NCBI RefSeq assembly: GCF_000424685.1
Contig: NZ_AUKJ01000003.1
Location: forward strand, 21,611-85,610
Origin: Methylococcus capsulatus str. Texas = ATCC 19069
GTDB lineage: Bacteria; Pseudomonadota; Gammaproteobacteria; Methylococcales; Methylococcaceae
Direction of reading: 5' to 3'
Length of the DNA stretch: 64,000 bases
Part shown: positions 33,319-42,896 of the stretch, one piece after another
Numbering within the stretch: the stretch's first letter is position 1
How the letters are laid out: every line of letters begins with the position of its first letter
Translations under genes and position numbers: made by a program
Notes under the pieces: generated by a model
The model's input: the letters and a program-made list of their open reading frames with translations, nothing else
Told to the model about the DNA's origin: nothing
Databases searched by the model: none

Positions 33319-34284
33319 ATGATTTCCGTGCCGATGGAGTGGAAGGAGCGCTTCGACCCCCGCCGCTTCTTCCGGGGTGAGAAAGCGGTGGACGGCCCGG
33401 TCCTCCTCACCCATCGCCGGGTGTTCATCGTCCCCAACCGGCGTGGATTCGGACTGGCCGTGCTGCTTGCGATACAGTTCCTGGCCGCCATCAATTACGG
33501 CAACAACCTGGCCTTCATCCTGACCTTCCTGCTGGCCGGCATCGCCATGCAGTCCACGCTTCATGCGTTCCGCAACCTGGCGGGGCTGAGCGTGCGCCGC
33601 GGCAAGGCGCCGCCGGTGTTCGCCGGGGAGCCGGCGCGTTTCGAGCTGCATCTGGACAACCCTTCCCGCATCCACCGCTTGGGTCTCACCGCCCGGCTGG
33701 CCGGCTCTGCAACGCCGGTCCGCTTCGACGTCGCGCCTGGAACCACGGCCACACTGATTCTCCATGCGGAAACCGAACAGCGCGGCTGGCTGTCCATGCC
33801 CACCGTGACCTTCGACACCTCCTTCCCGCTCGGCCTGTTCCGCGCTTGGTCGCCGATCAACCTGCGCCAAAGGGTACTGGTATACCCCCGTCCGGCGCCC
33901 CCCGGCATCAGACCGACCCCGATTCCCGAACCGGGTCTGGGTGTGCGACCCGACACCCGCGAGGAGGAGGATTTTCATGGCTTCTCGGCTTACCGGCCGG
34001 GCGACCCGCTGAAGCGCATCCACTGGAAGGGGGTGGCGAAGGGCCAGGGCGTGCACGTCAAACAGTACGCCGGCGGCGACACGGCGGAACTGTTGCTGGA
34101 CTGGCAGTACACGCCCGGCGCCGACGTCGAGGCCCGGCTGTCCCGGCTGTGCCGCTGGGTACTGGACGCCGAGGCGGCGGGCACGCCCTACGGCCTGCGA
34201 CTCCCCGGCGTCGCGATCCAGAAGGGCCGGGGTGAAGCCCATCGGGCCCGCTGCCTGGAAGCGCTGGCGTTGTTCGGCACATGA
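33319..34284 (+). CDS. DUF58 domain protein
   Basis: A 321-residue protein with two adjacent hydrophobic helices near residues 40-80 (GFGLAVLLAIQFLAAINYGN, AFILTFLLAGIAMQ) and a soluble domain carrying FSAYRPGDPLKRIHWKGVAK, the diagnostic DUF58 motif. Usually partners MoxR ATPases. Its stop overlaps the next ATG (ATGA), so the transglutaminase is translationally coupled. Confidence 0.88.
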   Translation: MISVPMEWKERFDPRRFFRGEKAVDGPVLLTHRRVFIVPNRRGFGLAVLLAIQFLAAINYGNNLAFILTFLLAGIAMQSTLHAFRNLAGLSVRRGKAPPVFAGEPARFELHLDNPSRIHRLGLTARLAGSATPVRFDVAPGTTATLILHAETEQRGWLSMPTVTFDTSFPLGLFRAWSPINLRQRVLVYPRPAPPGIRPTPIPEPGLGVRPDTREEEDFHGFSAYRPGDPLKRIHWKGVAKGQGVHVKQYAGGDTAELLLDWQYTPGADVEARLSRLCRWVLDAEAAGTPYGLRLPGVAIQKGRGEAHRARCLEALALFGT

Positions 34285-36395
34285 CCCCTCCCTCCCTCCC
34301 ACCCGAACTCCTCCGGCGCAATCTGCCGCTGCTGTGCGCAGCCCTGGCGCTGGTGGTGACGCCGCATTGGGCCGACCTGCCGCCCGCCTTCCCCGGTTTC
34401 GTCTGGCTGGCCTGTGGCTGGCGGCTGGCGGCGCTTTACCGCAAGGCGCCCCCGCCTTCGCGAATCGGCCTGTTCCTGCTGACCCTGGCGGGGGCGGGGC
34501 TGGTTTATCTGCACTTCCACAAGTTCTATGGACGGGAGGGCGGCACCGCCCTGTTCCTGGTAGGGCTGGGCCTCAAGCTGCTCGAAATGCGCAGCCTGCG
34601 TGACCTGTACCTGGTGGTCTACCTGGCGCTGTTCGTCGCCGTCACCGAATACCTGTTCTCCCAGAGCATCCCCATCGCCGCTCATACCTTGGGGGTCGTC
34701 ACGCTGTTGATGAGCTGCCTGATCGGCTTGAACGGCGGGGAGAACCTCGGCCTGGCCGGCCGGCTGCGCCTCGGCGCAAAGATGGTGCTGCAGGCCGTTC
34801 CGGTGATGGTGGTGCTGTTCCTGTTCCTGCCCCGCATCGCCGGCCCTTTGTGGAAGCTGCCGGAGGACGAACCCGGCGGCACGACCGGACTGAGCGACTC
34901 GATGGAACCCGGTGCGATCAGCCGGCTCGGACTGTCGCGGGAAACCGCCTTCCGCGTCGACTTCGAGGGCGCCCCGCCGCCACCGCAGGAACGCTACTGG
35001 CGCGGCCCGGTGTTCTGGAAGTACGACGGCCGCCGCTGGACCGCCGGCTACGACCAACCGCTCCCGGCCCGGCGGCCGCCGCAAACGGCCGGGGCAAGCT
35101 ACCGCTATGTCCTCACCCTGGAACCGCAACGGCGACGCTGGGTGTTTGCGCTGGAGACGGCGGAGACCTTCCCGGCCGGACTGACGCGCGCCGAGGACGG
35201 CTTCCTCCTCGCCGCGGAACCGATCCGCGAACGCCGGCGCTACCTCCTGTCTTCGCGTCCGGCAGCGGCTTTCGACGCCTTGAGCGAGAGTGAACGCCGG
35301 CGCGCCTTGCAGCTTCCGGGCATGCCCGACGAACGGGTGCGGGCGCTGGTCGACGGCTGGCTGCTGGAGGATCCGTCCGCCGACGCCGTCGCGCAACGGG
35401 CCCTGCGCCATTTCCGCGAGCAACCGTTCATCTACTCCCTGCGTCCGCCGGCCATCGACGGGGACCCGATCGCCGGCTTTCTGTTCGAGACCCGCCGCGG
35501 CTTCTGCGAACACTATGCCGGCGCCTTCGTCTACCTGATGCGGGTCGCCGGAATTCCAGCCCGGGTCGTCACCGGCTACCAGGGCGGACACTGGAACCCG
35601 GTGGGACATTTCCTGGAAGTTTCTCAGGCCGACGCCCACGCCTGGGCGGAGATCTGGATCGACGGCAACGGCTGGACACGCATCGATCCCACCGCCGCGG
35701 TGGCACCGGAGCGTATCGAACGGGAGCTGGCATTCGAGGCCGACGCCGACGGTGCGGTGGTGTTCGCCAGCCCGGTGGCGGAAGCGCTGGGACAGCGGCT
35801 GTCCAGCCTGCGCGGCCTGATCCGTGAGGCGGGCCTGCTGTGGGACGCGGTCGACCACGCCTGGGTGCAGTGGGTGCTGGCCTATGGTCCGGAGAACCAG
35901 GGCCGGTTTCTGGAGCGCCTGGGGGTCGTCGACTGGAACCGGCTGGTCTATTGGCTGACCGGTCTGCTCGGGCTCCTCGCCCTGATCTCCTTCATCCTGC
36001 TGTGGCCGCGCGGCCGGCCCGTCGCCGATCCGGCCCTGCGGGTCTATCTGCGGGTCGCCGGAAAGCTCGAACGCCAGGGACTCGTCCGCGCGCCCGCCGA
36101 AGGCATGCGCGATTTCGCGGCCCGGGTCGCCCGCAGCCGGCCCGATCTGGCCGAATCCTTCGGCCGGTTCACGGCGCTGTTCCTGGCCATCCGCTATGGC
36201 GGCGTGGTCCAACCCGCCGCGCTCGAACGCCTGAAGGCACTGGGGCGGGAAATCCCGTCACGCCAGCGCGGCAGCCACCAGCACCGCGGCTTCCGCGATC
36301 TCGATGCTGGCGCCGAGGGTATCGCCGGTACAACCGCCGAGGCGGCGCAGCATCACGGCCCGCAAGGTCCAGGCAGCCGCCGCGGCCACGACTAA
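34281..36395 (+). CDS. TgpA-like membrane transglutaminase (DUF3488/DUF4129)
   Basis: A 704-residue inner-membrane protein with five to six N-terminal hydrophobic segments, a periplasmic transglutaminase domain, one more hydrophobic segment (LVYWLTGLLGLLALISFILL) and a cytoplasmic DUF4129-like tail. The Cys-His-Asp triad is seen in FETRRGFCEHYAGAFVYL, QADAHAWAEIW and WTRIDPTAAV. The last 46 codons run antisense over the end of cobS (to 36395), which is unusual; the family normally ends soon after ALERLKALGRE. The extra tail SRQRGSHQHRGFRD... is therefore probably not functional. Confidence 0.88.
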   Translation: MTPPSLPPELLRRNLPLLCAALALVVTPHWADLPPAFPGFVWLACGWRLAALYRKAPPPSRIGLFLLTLAGAGLVYLHFHKFYGREGGTALFLVGLGLKLLEMRSLRDLYLVVYLALFVAVTEYLFSQSIPIAAHTLGVVTLLMSCLIGLNGGENLGLAGRLRLGAKMVLQAVPVMVVLFLFLPRIAGPLWKLPEDEPGGTTGLSDSMEPGAISRLGLSRETAFRVDFEGAPPPPQERYWRGPVFWKYDGRRWTAGYDQPLPARRPPQTAGASYRYVLTLEPQRRRWVFALETAETFPAGLTRAEDGFLLAAEPIRERRRYLLSSRPAAAFDALSESERRRALQLPGMPDERVRALVDGWLLEDPSADAVAQRALRHFREQPFIYSLRPPAIDGDPIAGFLFETRRGFCEHYAGAFVYLMRVAGIPARVVTGYQGGHWNPVGHFLEVSQADAHAWAEIWIDGNGWTRIDPTAAVAPERIERELAFEADADGAVVFASPVAEALGQRLSSLRGLIREAGLLWDAVDHAWVQWVLAYGPENQGRFLERLGVVDWNRLVYWLTGLLGLLALISFILLWPRGRPVADPALRVYLRVAGKLERQGLVRAPAEGMRDFAARVARSRPDLAESFGRFTALFLAIRYGGVVQPAALERLKALGREIPSRQRGSHQHRGFRDLDAGAEGIAGTTAEAAQHHGPQGPGSRRGHD

Positions 36396-36977
36396 CGGCC
36401 AGGGCCCGAGCGCCGCCACCGTCACCGCCGCCGTGGCGAGCACCGCGTAGAGCGCCGGCCGCCGCGGCAGGTTCTCCGCCAAAGGACTGCCCAGCCCGCC
36501 TTTGCGCACATAGGGCGTGGTGAGCAGGAGGGCCGGAACCAGGCCGCGCGCGGCCAGCGGGGCGATGAGCAGCGGCAGTCCGCCGGACAGCTCGGCGAGC
36601 GCGCCGAATTTCACCAGCAGCAGCAGGACGACGACGGCGACGGCGATCGGCCCGGAGCGGGGATCCTTCATGATTTCCAGGCTGCGTTCCGCATCGCCGT
36701 GGCCGCCCACCCAGGCATCGGCGCTGTCGGCGAGCCCATCGATATGCAGCCCGCCGGTGACGAGCACCCAGACCAGCAATACCAAGGCCGAAGCCAGCGA
36801 AGGACCGGCATCCTGCAGCAGCAGCCGGGCGGCCAGCAGGATCGTACCGATCAACAGCCCCACCGCGGGATAGAGCACGACCGACCGGCCCAGAGCGCGC
36901 GGGGAGAAATCCACGGCGCGCGGCACCGGCAGACGGGTCAGGAACTGCACCGCCAGCCAGAAAGGCGCAAGGTTCAA
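36258..36977 (-). CDS. cobS: Cobalamin-5'-phosphate synthase CobS
   Basis: Joins adenosylcobinamide-GDP to alpha-ribazole(-phosphate) in the last steps of cobalamin synthesis, in the inner membrane. The 239 residues form about seven hydrophobic helices. LAPFWLAVQFLTRLPVP and VTGGLHIDGLADSADAWVGG are the family motifs, the latter with the metal-binding acidic residues. The start is a TTG overlapping the cobC stop by 4 bp (TTGA); no ATG lies in a suitable place. Last gene of cobUTCS. Its 3' end overlaps the convergent transglutaminase gene by 138 bp. Confidence 0.9.
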   Translation of the reverse strand: MNLAPFWLAVQFLTRLPVPRAVDFSPRALGRSVVLYPAVGLLIGTILLAARLLLQDAGPSLASALVLLVWVLVTGGLHIDGLADSADAWVGGHGDAERSLEIMKDPRSGPIAVAVVVLLLLVKFGALAELSGGLPLLIAPLAARGLVPALLLTTPYVRKGGLGSPLAENLPRRPALYAVLATAAVTVAALGPWPLVVAAAAAWTLRAVMLRRLGGCTGDTLGASIEIAEAAVLVAAALA

Positions 36978-37567
36978 GGCCGCCCTCCGTGGAACACCAG
37001 CCGCGGCGCATCCGCGCCGTCGCGGACGATGCGGCTCAGGCAGGCGGGGGGGACGTCGATCCCGAACAGGCGAGTCACGGGGAACTCCAGCACCCGGCGC
37101 AGTATGGCGCGGATGGTGCCGGCGTGGGCCACCACCAGCCAGTGCCGGCCGCCGGGCAGGCCCAGCAATTCCTCCCAGGCCGCGGCCACGCGGGTCTCGA
37201 AATCCGGGTAATGCTCGCCGTCCGGAGCTGGACTGCGATCCGGGCGGCGCTGGAAGTCCGACAGTTGCCCGCCATGGCGCTCGTACAATTCCGACCAGGG
37301 CCGCCCCTCCCAGTCGCCGAAGCCCAGCTCGCCGAGGCGCTCGTCGACCCGGAGCTCCACGCCGAGCCGCCCGGCCAGCTCGCCGGCGAATTCGGCACAC
37401 CGTCGGAGCGGCGACGTGGCGATGCCGGTCCAGGGCGGATGCTCCGGCAGCATCGCCCGCATCTGCGACCAGCCCCGGGCATTGAGGGGGACATCGCATC
37501 CCCGGCCCAGGCACAGGCCGCCGTCGACCTCGCCGTGCCGCAGCAGATCGATGATGACCCGGCTCAT
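36974..37567 (-). CDS. cobC: Alpha-ribazole phosphatase (histidine phosphatase family)
   Basis: Removes the phosphate from alpha-ribazole phosphate or cobalamin phosphate. A 197-residue histidine phosphatase: [12 protein letters not shown] near the N-terminus carries the phosphorylated His, and [14 protein letters not shown] the second His. [17 protein letters not shown] is also typical. It overlaps cobT and cobS by 4 bp each, which supports the cobalamin assignment over a general phosphoglycerate-mutase-like role. Confidence 0.88.
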   Translation of the reverse strand: MSRVIIDLLRHGEVDGGLCLGRGCDVPLNARGWSQMRAMLPEHPPWTGIATSPLRRCAEFAGELAGRLGVELRVDERLGELGFGDWEGRPWSELYERHGGQLSDFQRRPDRSPAPDGEHYPDFETRVAAAWEELLGLPGGRHWLVVAHAGTIRAILRRVLEFPVTRLFGIDVPPACLSRIVRDGADAPRLVFHGGRP

Positions 37568-38604
37568 CCGCCCGACACCCCGGCCTCGGCGAAAGTCGCC
37601 ATCTCGTTGTGCAGGGCGCAGGCCGCCCGCAAGAGCGGCACGGCCACCGCCGCCCCGCTGCCTTCGCCCAGCCGCATGCCCAGATCGATCAGCGGCTCCC
37701 CGCCCAGCGCCTCCAGCACCAGGCGATGGCCCGGCTCGGCCGAGCGATGGGCGTAGAGGAACCAGTCCGCGCAGGCCGGCTGCATGCGGACCGCCAACAA
37801 GGCGGCAACCGTCGCGATGAAGCCGTCCACCAGCACCGGAATCGAGGCCGCGGCGGCGGTCAGATAGGCGCCGGTCAGCGCGGCGATCTCGAATCCCCCC
37901 AGGCGGCGGAGGATTTCCGCCGGATCGCGCAACGCTTCTCCATGCAACCGCAATGCCGTTCCGATCACCTCGCATTTGCGGCGGACGCCGGCGCCGTCGA
38001 GTCCGGTGCCGGGGCCGGCGAGCCGCTCCGGTCCGACGCCGACCAGCGCGCAGGCCAGGGCCGCCGCGGAAGTGGTGTTGGCGATGCCCATTTCGCCGCC
38101 GATGAACAGCTGCGCGCCGTAGCGCCTTGCGCGCGAGGCCGCTTCCGCGCCGGCCGCCAGCGCCCGGTCGCGCTGGGCTTCCGACATGGCGGCCGCGCGG
38201 GTGAAGTTGGCGGTGCCGCTGCCGGCGCGGGCGTCGACGACGCCAAGGCCCGCGAGCGGCTCGGCGACGCCGGCGTCGACCACCTCCAGCACCGCTCCGA
38301 TCTGCCGCGCCAGGACGCTGATGGCGGCGCCCCCCGCCACGAACACACGGCACATCTCCCGCGTGACCGACGGGGGATAGGCGGAAACGCCCTCCTCGGC
38401 GACGCCATGGTCGGCGGCGAACACGCTGATCCAGACCCGCTCCAGCGACGGCCGGCCGCTGCCCTGCATGGCGGCCAGGCGAGCCGCCAAATCTTCCAGC
38501 CGCCCCAACGATCCCGCCGGTTTGGTGAGTTCCGCCTGGCGCTGCAAAGCGCGGCGGAAGGTCTCGCTACGGGGCGGCGCGACATCGGGGACGATCCAGC
38601 TCAT
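37564..38604 (-). CDS. cobT: Nicotinate-nucleotide-dimethylbenzimidazole phosphoribosyltransferase CobT
   Basis: Makes alpha-ribazole phosphate from dimethylbenzimidazole and nicotinate mononucleotide. The 346-residue length is normal. [60 protein letters not shown] and the C-terminal [16 protein letters not shown] with the catalytic Glu are all present. Starts at an ATG overlapping the cobU stop (ATGA). Confidence 0.94.
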   Translation of the reverse strand: MSWIVPDVAPPRSETFRRALQRQAELTKPAGSLGRLEDLAARLAAMQGSGRPSLERVWISVFAADHGVAEEGVSAYPPSVTREMCRVFVAGGAAISVLARQIGAVLEVVDAGVAEPLAGLGVVDARAGSGTANFTRAAAMSEAQRDRALAAGAEAASRARRYGAQLFIGGEMGIANTTSAAALACALVGVGPERLAGPGTGLDGAGVRRKCEVIGTALRLHGEALRDPAEILRRLGGFEIAALTGAYLTAAAASIPVLVDGFIATVAALLAVRMQPACADWFLYAHRSAEPGHRLVLEALGGEPLIDLGMRLGEGSGAAVAVPLLRAACALHNEMATFAEAGVSGG

Positions 38605-39116
38605 GGCGCTCCCTTCAGCACCTGGGGCAGGCCGGCCACGACCCAGACCACCCGGTCGCAGAGCACGGCGAGCTCCTGATGCAGCCAACCGGCCTCGTCG
38701 ACGAAACGACGCGCCAGCGGATTGAGGGGGACGATACCCTGACCGACCTCGTTGCTCACGAGGCAGATCCGGCCCGGCAGGCCCGGAAGCACCTGCAGCA
38801 GCGCCTGCCGTTCACGGCGGAACACCTCCTCGCCCTCGGCCAGCAGGTTGCTGAGCCAGAGGGTCAAACAGTCCACCAGGATGAACCGGCCGGGACCGGC
38901 GTTCGCCTCCAGACTGGCGGCCAGCGCCAGCGGCTCTTCCACGGTAGGCCAGGATGGCGGGCGCCTCGCCCGGTGGCCGCCGATGCGCGCCGCCATTTCG
39001 GCGTCGCCCGCCACGGCGGTCGCGACATATGCGACGTCCAGCCCCGACAGCCGGGCGCGCTGCTCGGCGTGGCGACTCTTCCCGGAGCGCGCGCCTCCCA
39101 GTATCAATTCCTTCAT
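38601..39116 (-). CDS. cobU: Adenosylcobinamide kinase/guanylyltransferase CobU
   Basis: Phosphorylates adenosylcobinamide and adds GMP. The 171 residues show the P-loop [18 protein letters not shown] at residues 4-21, [20 protein letters not shown] with the guanylylated His region, [14 protein letters not shown] and [20 protein letters not shown]. First gene of cobUTCS. No cobalamin riboswitch was seen upstream; instead a composite palindromic repeat occupies 39145-39244. Confidence 0.93.
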   Translation of the reverse strand: MKELILGGARSGKSRHAEQRARLSGLDVAYVATAVAGDAEMAARIGGHRARRPPSWPTVEEPLALAASLEANAGPGRFILVDCLTLWLSNLLAEGEEVFRRERQALLQVLPGLPGRICLVSNEVGQGIVPLNPLARRFVDEAGWLHQELAVLCDRVVWVVAGLPQVLKGAP

Positions 39117-39144
39117 CCCAAATGCGGTCCCTAAAGCGGTCAAA

Positions 39145-39244
39145 CCCTCATCCCCGGCCCTTTCATGCCGGGCTATCCTGCCCGGCACCCTTCGGGTCAA
39201 TGCAAATCTGCTCCCGGCAGATTTGTCCCAGAGGGAGAAGGGAG
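39145..39244. repeat. Composite palindromic repeat upstream of cobU
   Basis: Outer halves ccctcatccccggccctt and tcccagagggagaagggag are the two arms of the repeat found in cysS and near 3550. Between them is an insert of about 65 bp with two perfect hairpins: GCCGGGC/GCCCGGC (39167-39186) and CAAATCTGC/GCAGATTTG (39203-39225). The palindrome thus appears split by a second hairpin element. Confidence 0.75.
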
Positions 39245-39296
39245 TAAAGCCCCTTGATTGTAAGCGCTCCGCCGGGCCGGGACCGCGGAAATATAC

Positions 39297-41081
39297 TCAG
39301 ACGTATCCGGAATCTTCGAACCAATGCGCGAAATCCTCCGCGGTGAGCGGCTCCGACAGCCGGAAGCCCTGGTATTCGCTGCAGCCGCAGCGCTCGATGC
39401 ATTCCAGTTCCTCCGGCGTCTCCACGCCTTCGGCGATGACGTCCAGGCCCAGGCTGCCGCCCAGCGCGACGATCGCCTTGACGATGAGCTCGTTGGCCGG
39501 GATCCGGTCGATCCCGCTGACGAAGGAGCGGTCGATCTTGAGGCGATCCAGCGGAAATTTCCTGAGATAGCTCAGGCTCGAATAGCCGGTGCCGAAATCG
39601 TCGATGGCGAGACGAATGCCGGAATCGCGCAACTGCCGGAGGATGCCGACCGAGCTTTCCGCGTCCGCCATGACCGCGCTCTCGGTCAGCTCCAGTTCCA
39701 GATGCTCCGCGCGGATGCCGGTCCTTTGCACGATGGCCCGGACCTGGTCGCAGAATTCCCGGCTCCTGAACTGCAGGGGCGAGATGTTGACGGCCATGCG
39801 CAAGGGCGGCAACCCTTGGGAAAGCCAGCGGACCTGCTGCGCGCAGGCCGTCTCCAGTGCCCACAGGCCGAGGGGCAGAATCAGACCGGTGTCCTCCGCC
39901 ACCGGGATGAATTTCAGCGGAGGAACCCTCCCTAGCACGGGATTGGTCCAGCGCAGCAACGCTTCGACCCCGACGATGCGGTCGTCCGCCGTCGCCATCT
40001 GAGGCTGGAAATGGCAGCAGAACTCGCCCTTTTCCAGCGCCGCATTCAGATAGGACTCGAGCGTCACGCGCTCGACCACCGTCGAGTTCATTTCCTCGGT
40101 GAACAGCGCAAACCGGTTGCGCCCTTCGCGTTTGGCGCAATACATGGCAGCATCGGCCTTACGCATCAGGCCTTCGACCGTCGCGTCGTGTTCGGGGAAC
40201 AGGACGACGCCGATGCTGGCTGAAGTCGTGATCTCGTGATTCTGGATCAGGAAGGGCCGTTCCAGACTCTGCGCCAGCTTGGCCGCCACCGCGAGCGCTT
40301 CGTCCGGTCCCTGCACCGGCTCCAGCAGCACCGTGAATTCGTCTCCGCCGAGGCGCGCCACGGTGTCCACCTTGCGCACGCAGGCGGCGAAACGGCCGGC
40401 CACCCCTTGCAGCAACTGGTCGCCCGCCGCATGCCCCAGCGTGTCGTTGACCAGTTTGAAACGGTCGAGGTCGATGAACAGCAGCGCGATCCGGTAGCCC
40501 CCGCGCTGGCCCCGCAGACAGGCGCGCTTGAGCCGGTCGTTCAGCAGCAGGCGGTTGGGCAGGCTGGTGAGCGGGTCATAATGCGCCAGATGATAAAGAT
40601 GGTTCTGCTTGCGGTTGGCGACCTCCTCGAACAGGTCGTGCCCGCTGCCGATACCCAGGTACAGACCGCCCTCGGTGACGATGAAGCCGCTGACCATGTG
40701 CCGCATACCAGCGTCGATGATGATCCGGGAGAGATCGTCGATGCTGGAATCGGCCTCGACGATGACCGGTTCAGGATCCATGAATGCGGCGATGGCGTGC
40801 TTGTGGTAGAGGTCCCGGCTGTACGGGTGGAGAAATTGCTCCACCAGGGAATAGCGGTCGATCAGGCCCACCGGCCGCATCGCGTCGTCGACCACGGCGG
40901 CGGCGGACAGCGTGGGATCGTGCAAGAATCGGTCGAGAATGGCAAGGCAAGGGGAATCGCGATGATAGGGCGGGAAGCGCCGGGCGAGCACCCGCACTCG
41001 CGCATCGGCGGGGAAACGGGCGGCATCGAAATCGGGATGGGCGTGACGTTTTTCTGCCTCGTTGGTGCGGACGTCCGACAT
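39297..41081 (-). CDS. CBS-GGDEF-EAL cyclic-di-GMP protein
   Basis: A 594-residue soluble protein. Residues about 25-150 look like a pair of CBS-type domains (RFLHDPTLSAAAVVDDAMRP, FMDPEPVIVEADSSIDDLSR). A GGDEF domain follows (YDPLTSLPNRLLLNDRLKRA; ARLGGDEFTVLLEP, canonical). The EAL domain has VGVEALLRWTNP, LELTESAVMAD, AIDDFGTGYSSLSYLRKFPL and GVETPEELE, so phosphodiesterase residues are intact. Both activities are possible, controlled by the nucleotide-binding N-terminus. Start at MSDVRT (41081). Confidence 0.92.
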   Translation of the reverse strand: MSDVRTNEAEKRHAHPDFDAARFPADARVRVLARRFPPYHRDSPCLAILDRFLHDPTLSAAAVVDDAMRPVGLIDRYSLVEQFLHPYSRDLYHKHAIAAFMDPEPVIVEADSSIDDLSRIIIDAGMRHMVSGFIVTEGGLYLGIGSGHDLFEEVANRKQNHLYHLAHYDPLTSLPNRLLLNDRLKRACLRGQRGGYRIALLFIDLDRFKLVNDTLGHAAGDQLLQGVAGRFAACVRKVDTVARLGGDEFTVLLEPVQGPDEALAVAAKLAQSLERPFLIQNHEITTSASIGVVLFPEHDATVEGLMRKADAAMYCAKREGRNRFALFTEEMNSTVVERVTLESYLNAALEKGEFCCHFQPQMATADDRIVGVEALLRWTNPVLGRVPPLKFIPVAEDTGLILPLGLWALETACAQQVRWLSQGLPPLRMAVNISPLQFRSREFCDQVRAIVQRTGIRAEHLELELTESAVMADAESSVGILRQLRDSGIRLAIDDFGTGYSSLSYLRKFPLDRLKIDRSFVSGIDRIPANELIVKAIVALGGSLGLDVIAEGVETPEELECIERCGCSEYQGFRLSEPLTAEDFAHWFEDSGYV

Positions 41082-41169
41082 CGCGGGGCGCTCCCAGCTT
41101 CGATTCACTCGGGAAGCCCAACATAGCGGCCGACCGTTACCGAAATGTGAAAGACCAGACCGAACCCGG

Positions 41170-41750
<581 letters not shown>

Positions 41751-41988
41751 CAACACACCCTCCACGCTTCGGGTGTCGTGATTGTAGGGCCACAGGCACG
41801 GCGGCTGTCAACGTACACCACTCTTGCCGTGGCGGGAAACCCGGTGCATAGTGTGGTTTCCTGGCGTTGCATCCGTCACGGTACGACGGGAGACGGTCAC
41901 ATCCGGACCCGACATCGCCGCGATGTCACGCCCGCCAGGCACCTTGCAAGTGACCCCGATCAGGAACCCGCCTAAGGAGCAGGAATAC

Positions 41989-42435
41989 ATGCGCACGATC
42001 GCTAGCGATACCGGCATCGGCAGGCTGAAACACGTCGCTCTGTCCACCTTTCTCGCGATTGCCGGGACCGGCCCCGCAAATGCGGCGCCACCCCCTCTGC
42101 CCTGCTCGGATGAAATCGCCAGATACTGCAAGAACCTCGGCCTCGGCGGCGGCCGCGTGCAGAACTGTCTCAGGGAGCATGACGCCCAGCTCTCGCCGGC
42201 CTGCCGCGCCGGCTTGGAATCCGCTCTCGCCAGACACCGGGAAATACAGGCCGCCTGCGGGGCCGACGTCGAGCGCCTGTGCAAGGATGTCCGGCCGGGT
42301 AAGGGCCGGCTGGCAGCCTGCCTGAAAGAACATCACCGGGAGGTGTCCTCCCTCTGCAAAGACACCCTGGCTGCCGCCCGCAAGGCCGGGAGCCGGACTG
42401 GACCCACCCGCCGAACCCAAGGAATCCACCCATGA
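41989..42435 (+). CDS. Secreted cysteine-rich repeat (GLG1-like) protein
   Basis: A 148-residue secreted protein: signal peptide with hydrophobic core HVALSTFLAIAGTGPANAAP, then two units resembling the Cys-rich GLG1 repeat: PCSDEIARYCKNLGLGGGRV QNCL... and ACGADVERLCKDVRPGKGRL AACL.... Each has C..(D/E)...(Y/L)C.....GxGR...CL. Proteins of this kind are common in methylotrophs and other proteobacteria with unknown role. AAGGAGCAGG precedes the ATG. Its stop overlaps the start of the next secreted protein gene. Confidence 0.8.
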   Translation: MRTIASDTGIGRLKHVALSTFLAIAGTGPANAAPPPLPCSDEIARYCKNLGLGGGRVQNCLREHDAQLSPACRAGLESALARHREIQAACGADVERLCKDVRPGKGRLAACLKEHHREVSSLCKDTLAAARKAGSRTGPTRRTQGIHP

Positions 42436-42791
42436 CCATGGAGTTCTCGACACAATCGCGCCGTGCCGGCGTCCGGGGTTTTCTGCATTGCATGGGCCTG
42501 GCCTCCCTGCTCGCGCTGGGCGCCGCCTCCAACGCTCAGGCCTGGGAAGAATGGGAAGACGAAGCGGACAACCCCATCCAGGCGCAGTGCTACCGGGTGG
42601 AACGCTGGGGCGACGGCTACAATCTGGAGCAGGTCGGGAGCGTCACCGTGCACAGCAACCAGCAGGCCGCGCTCATCTGCAACAACGTGGAATACGCCTG
42701 CAGGGGACGCTGCATCGCCTGCGCCCACGATTACGACTACTACGAAGACATCTGCGTCGACATGTCCGGACGACAGTTCGTCAAACCGTGA
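42432..42791 (+). CDS. Small secreted cysteine-rich protein
   Basis: A 119-residue protein with signal peptide (GFLHCMGLASLLALGAASNA, cleavage near AQA). The mature part is acidic/aromatic (WEEWEDEADNP) and has six Cys: QCYRVERW, LICNNVEYACRGRCIACAHD, EDICVDMSG. Three disulfides are possible. Not recognised as a known family. ATGA overlap with the GLG1-like gene implies coupling, so the two probably act together in the periplasm. Confidence 0.72.
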   Translation: MTMEFSTQSRRAGVRGFLHCMGLASLLALGAASNAQAWEEWEDEADNPIQAQCYRVERWGDGYNLEQVGSVTVHSNQQAALICNNVEYACRGRCIACAHDYDYYEDICVDMSGRQFVKP

Positions 42792-42896
42792 TCCCGTCGG
42801 GCACCGGATCGAAACCCGCAGTGGCCGCTTCCGCCGGGCCGAGCAAAGCCGGCGCTTCCCGCGACGCTCCCGTCCGCCAGCGCGGGGATTGAAACC

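Noticed and set aside
34188..36212. A 674-codon minus-strand frame
   Set aside because: Antisense shadow of the transglutaminase operon; no motif.
39117..39296. Possible cobalamin riboswitch before cobU
   Set aside because: No conserved B12-box core (GCCACTG on the minus strand) was seen; the region is filled by repeats.
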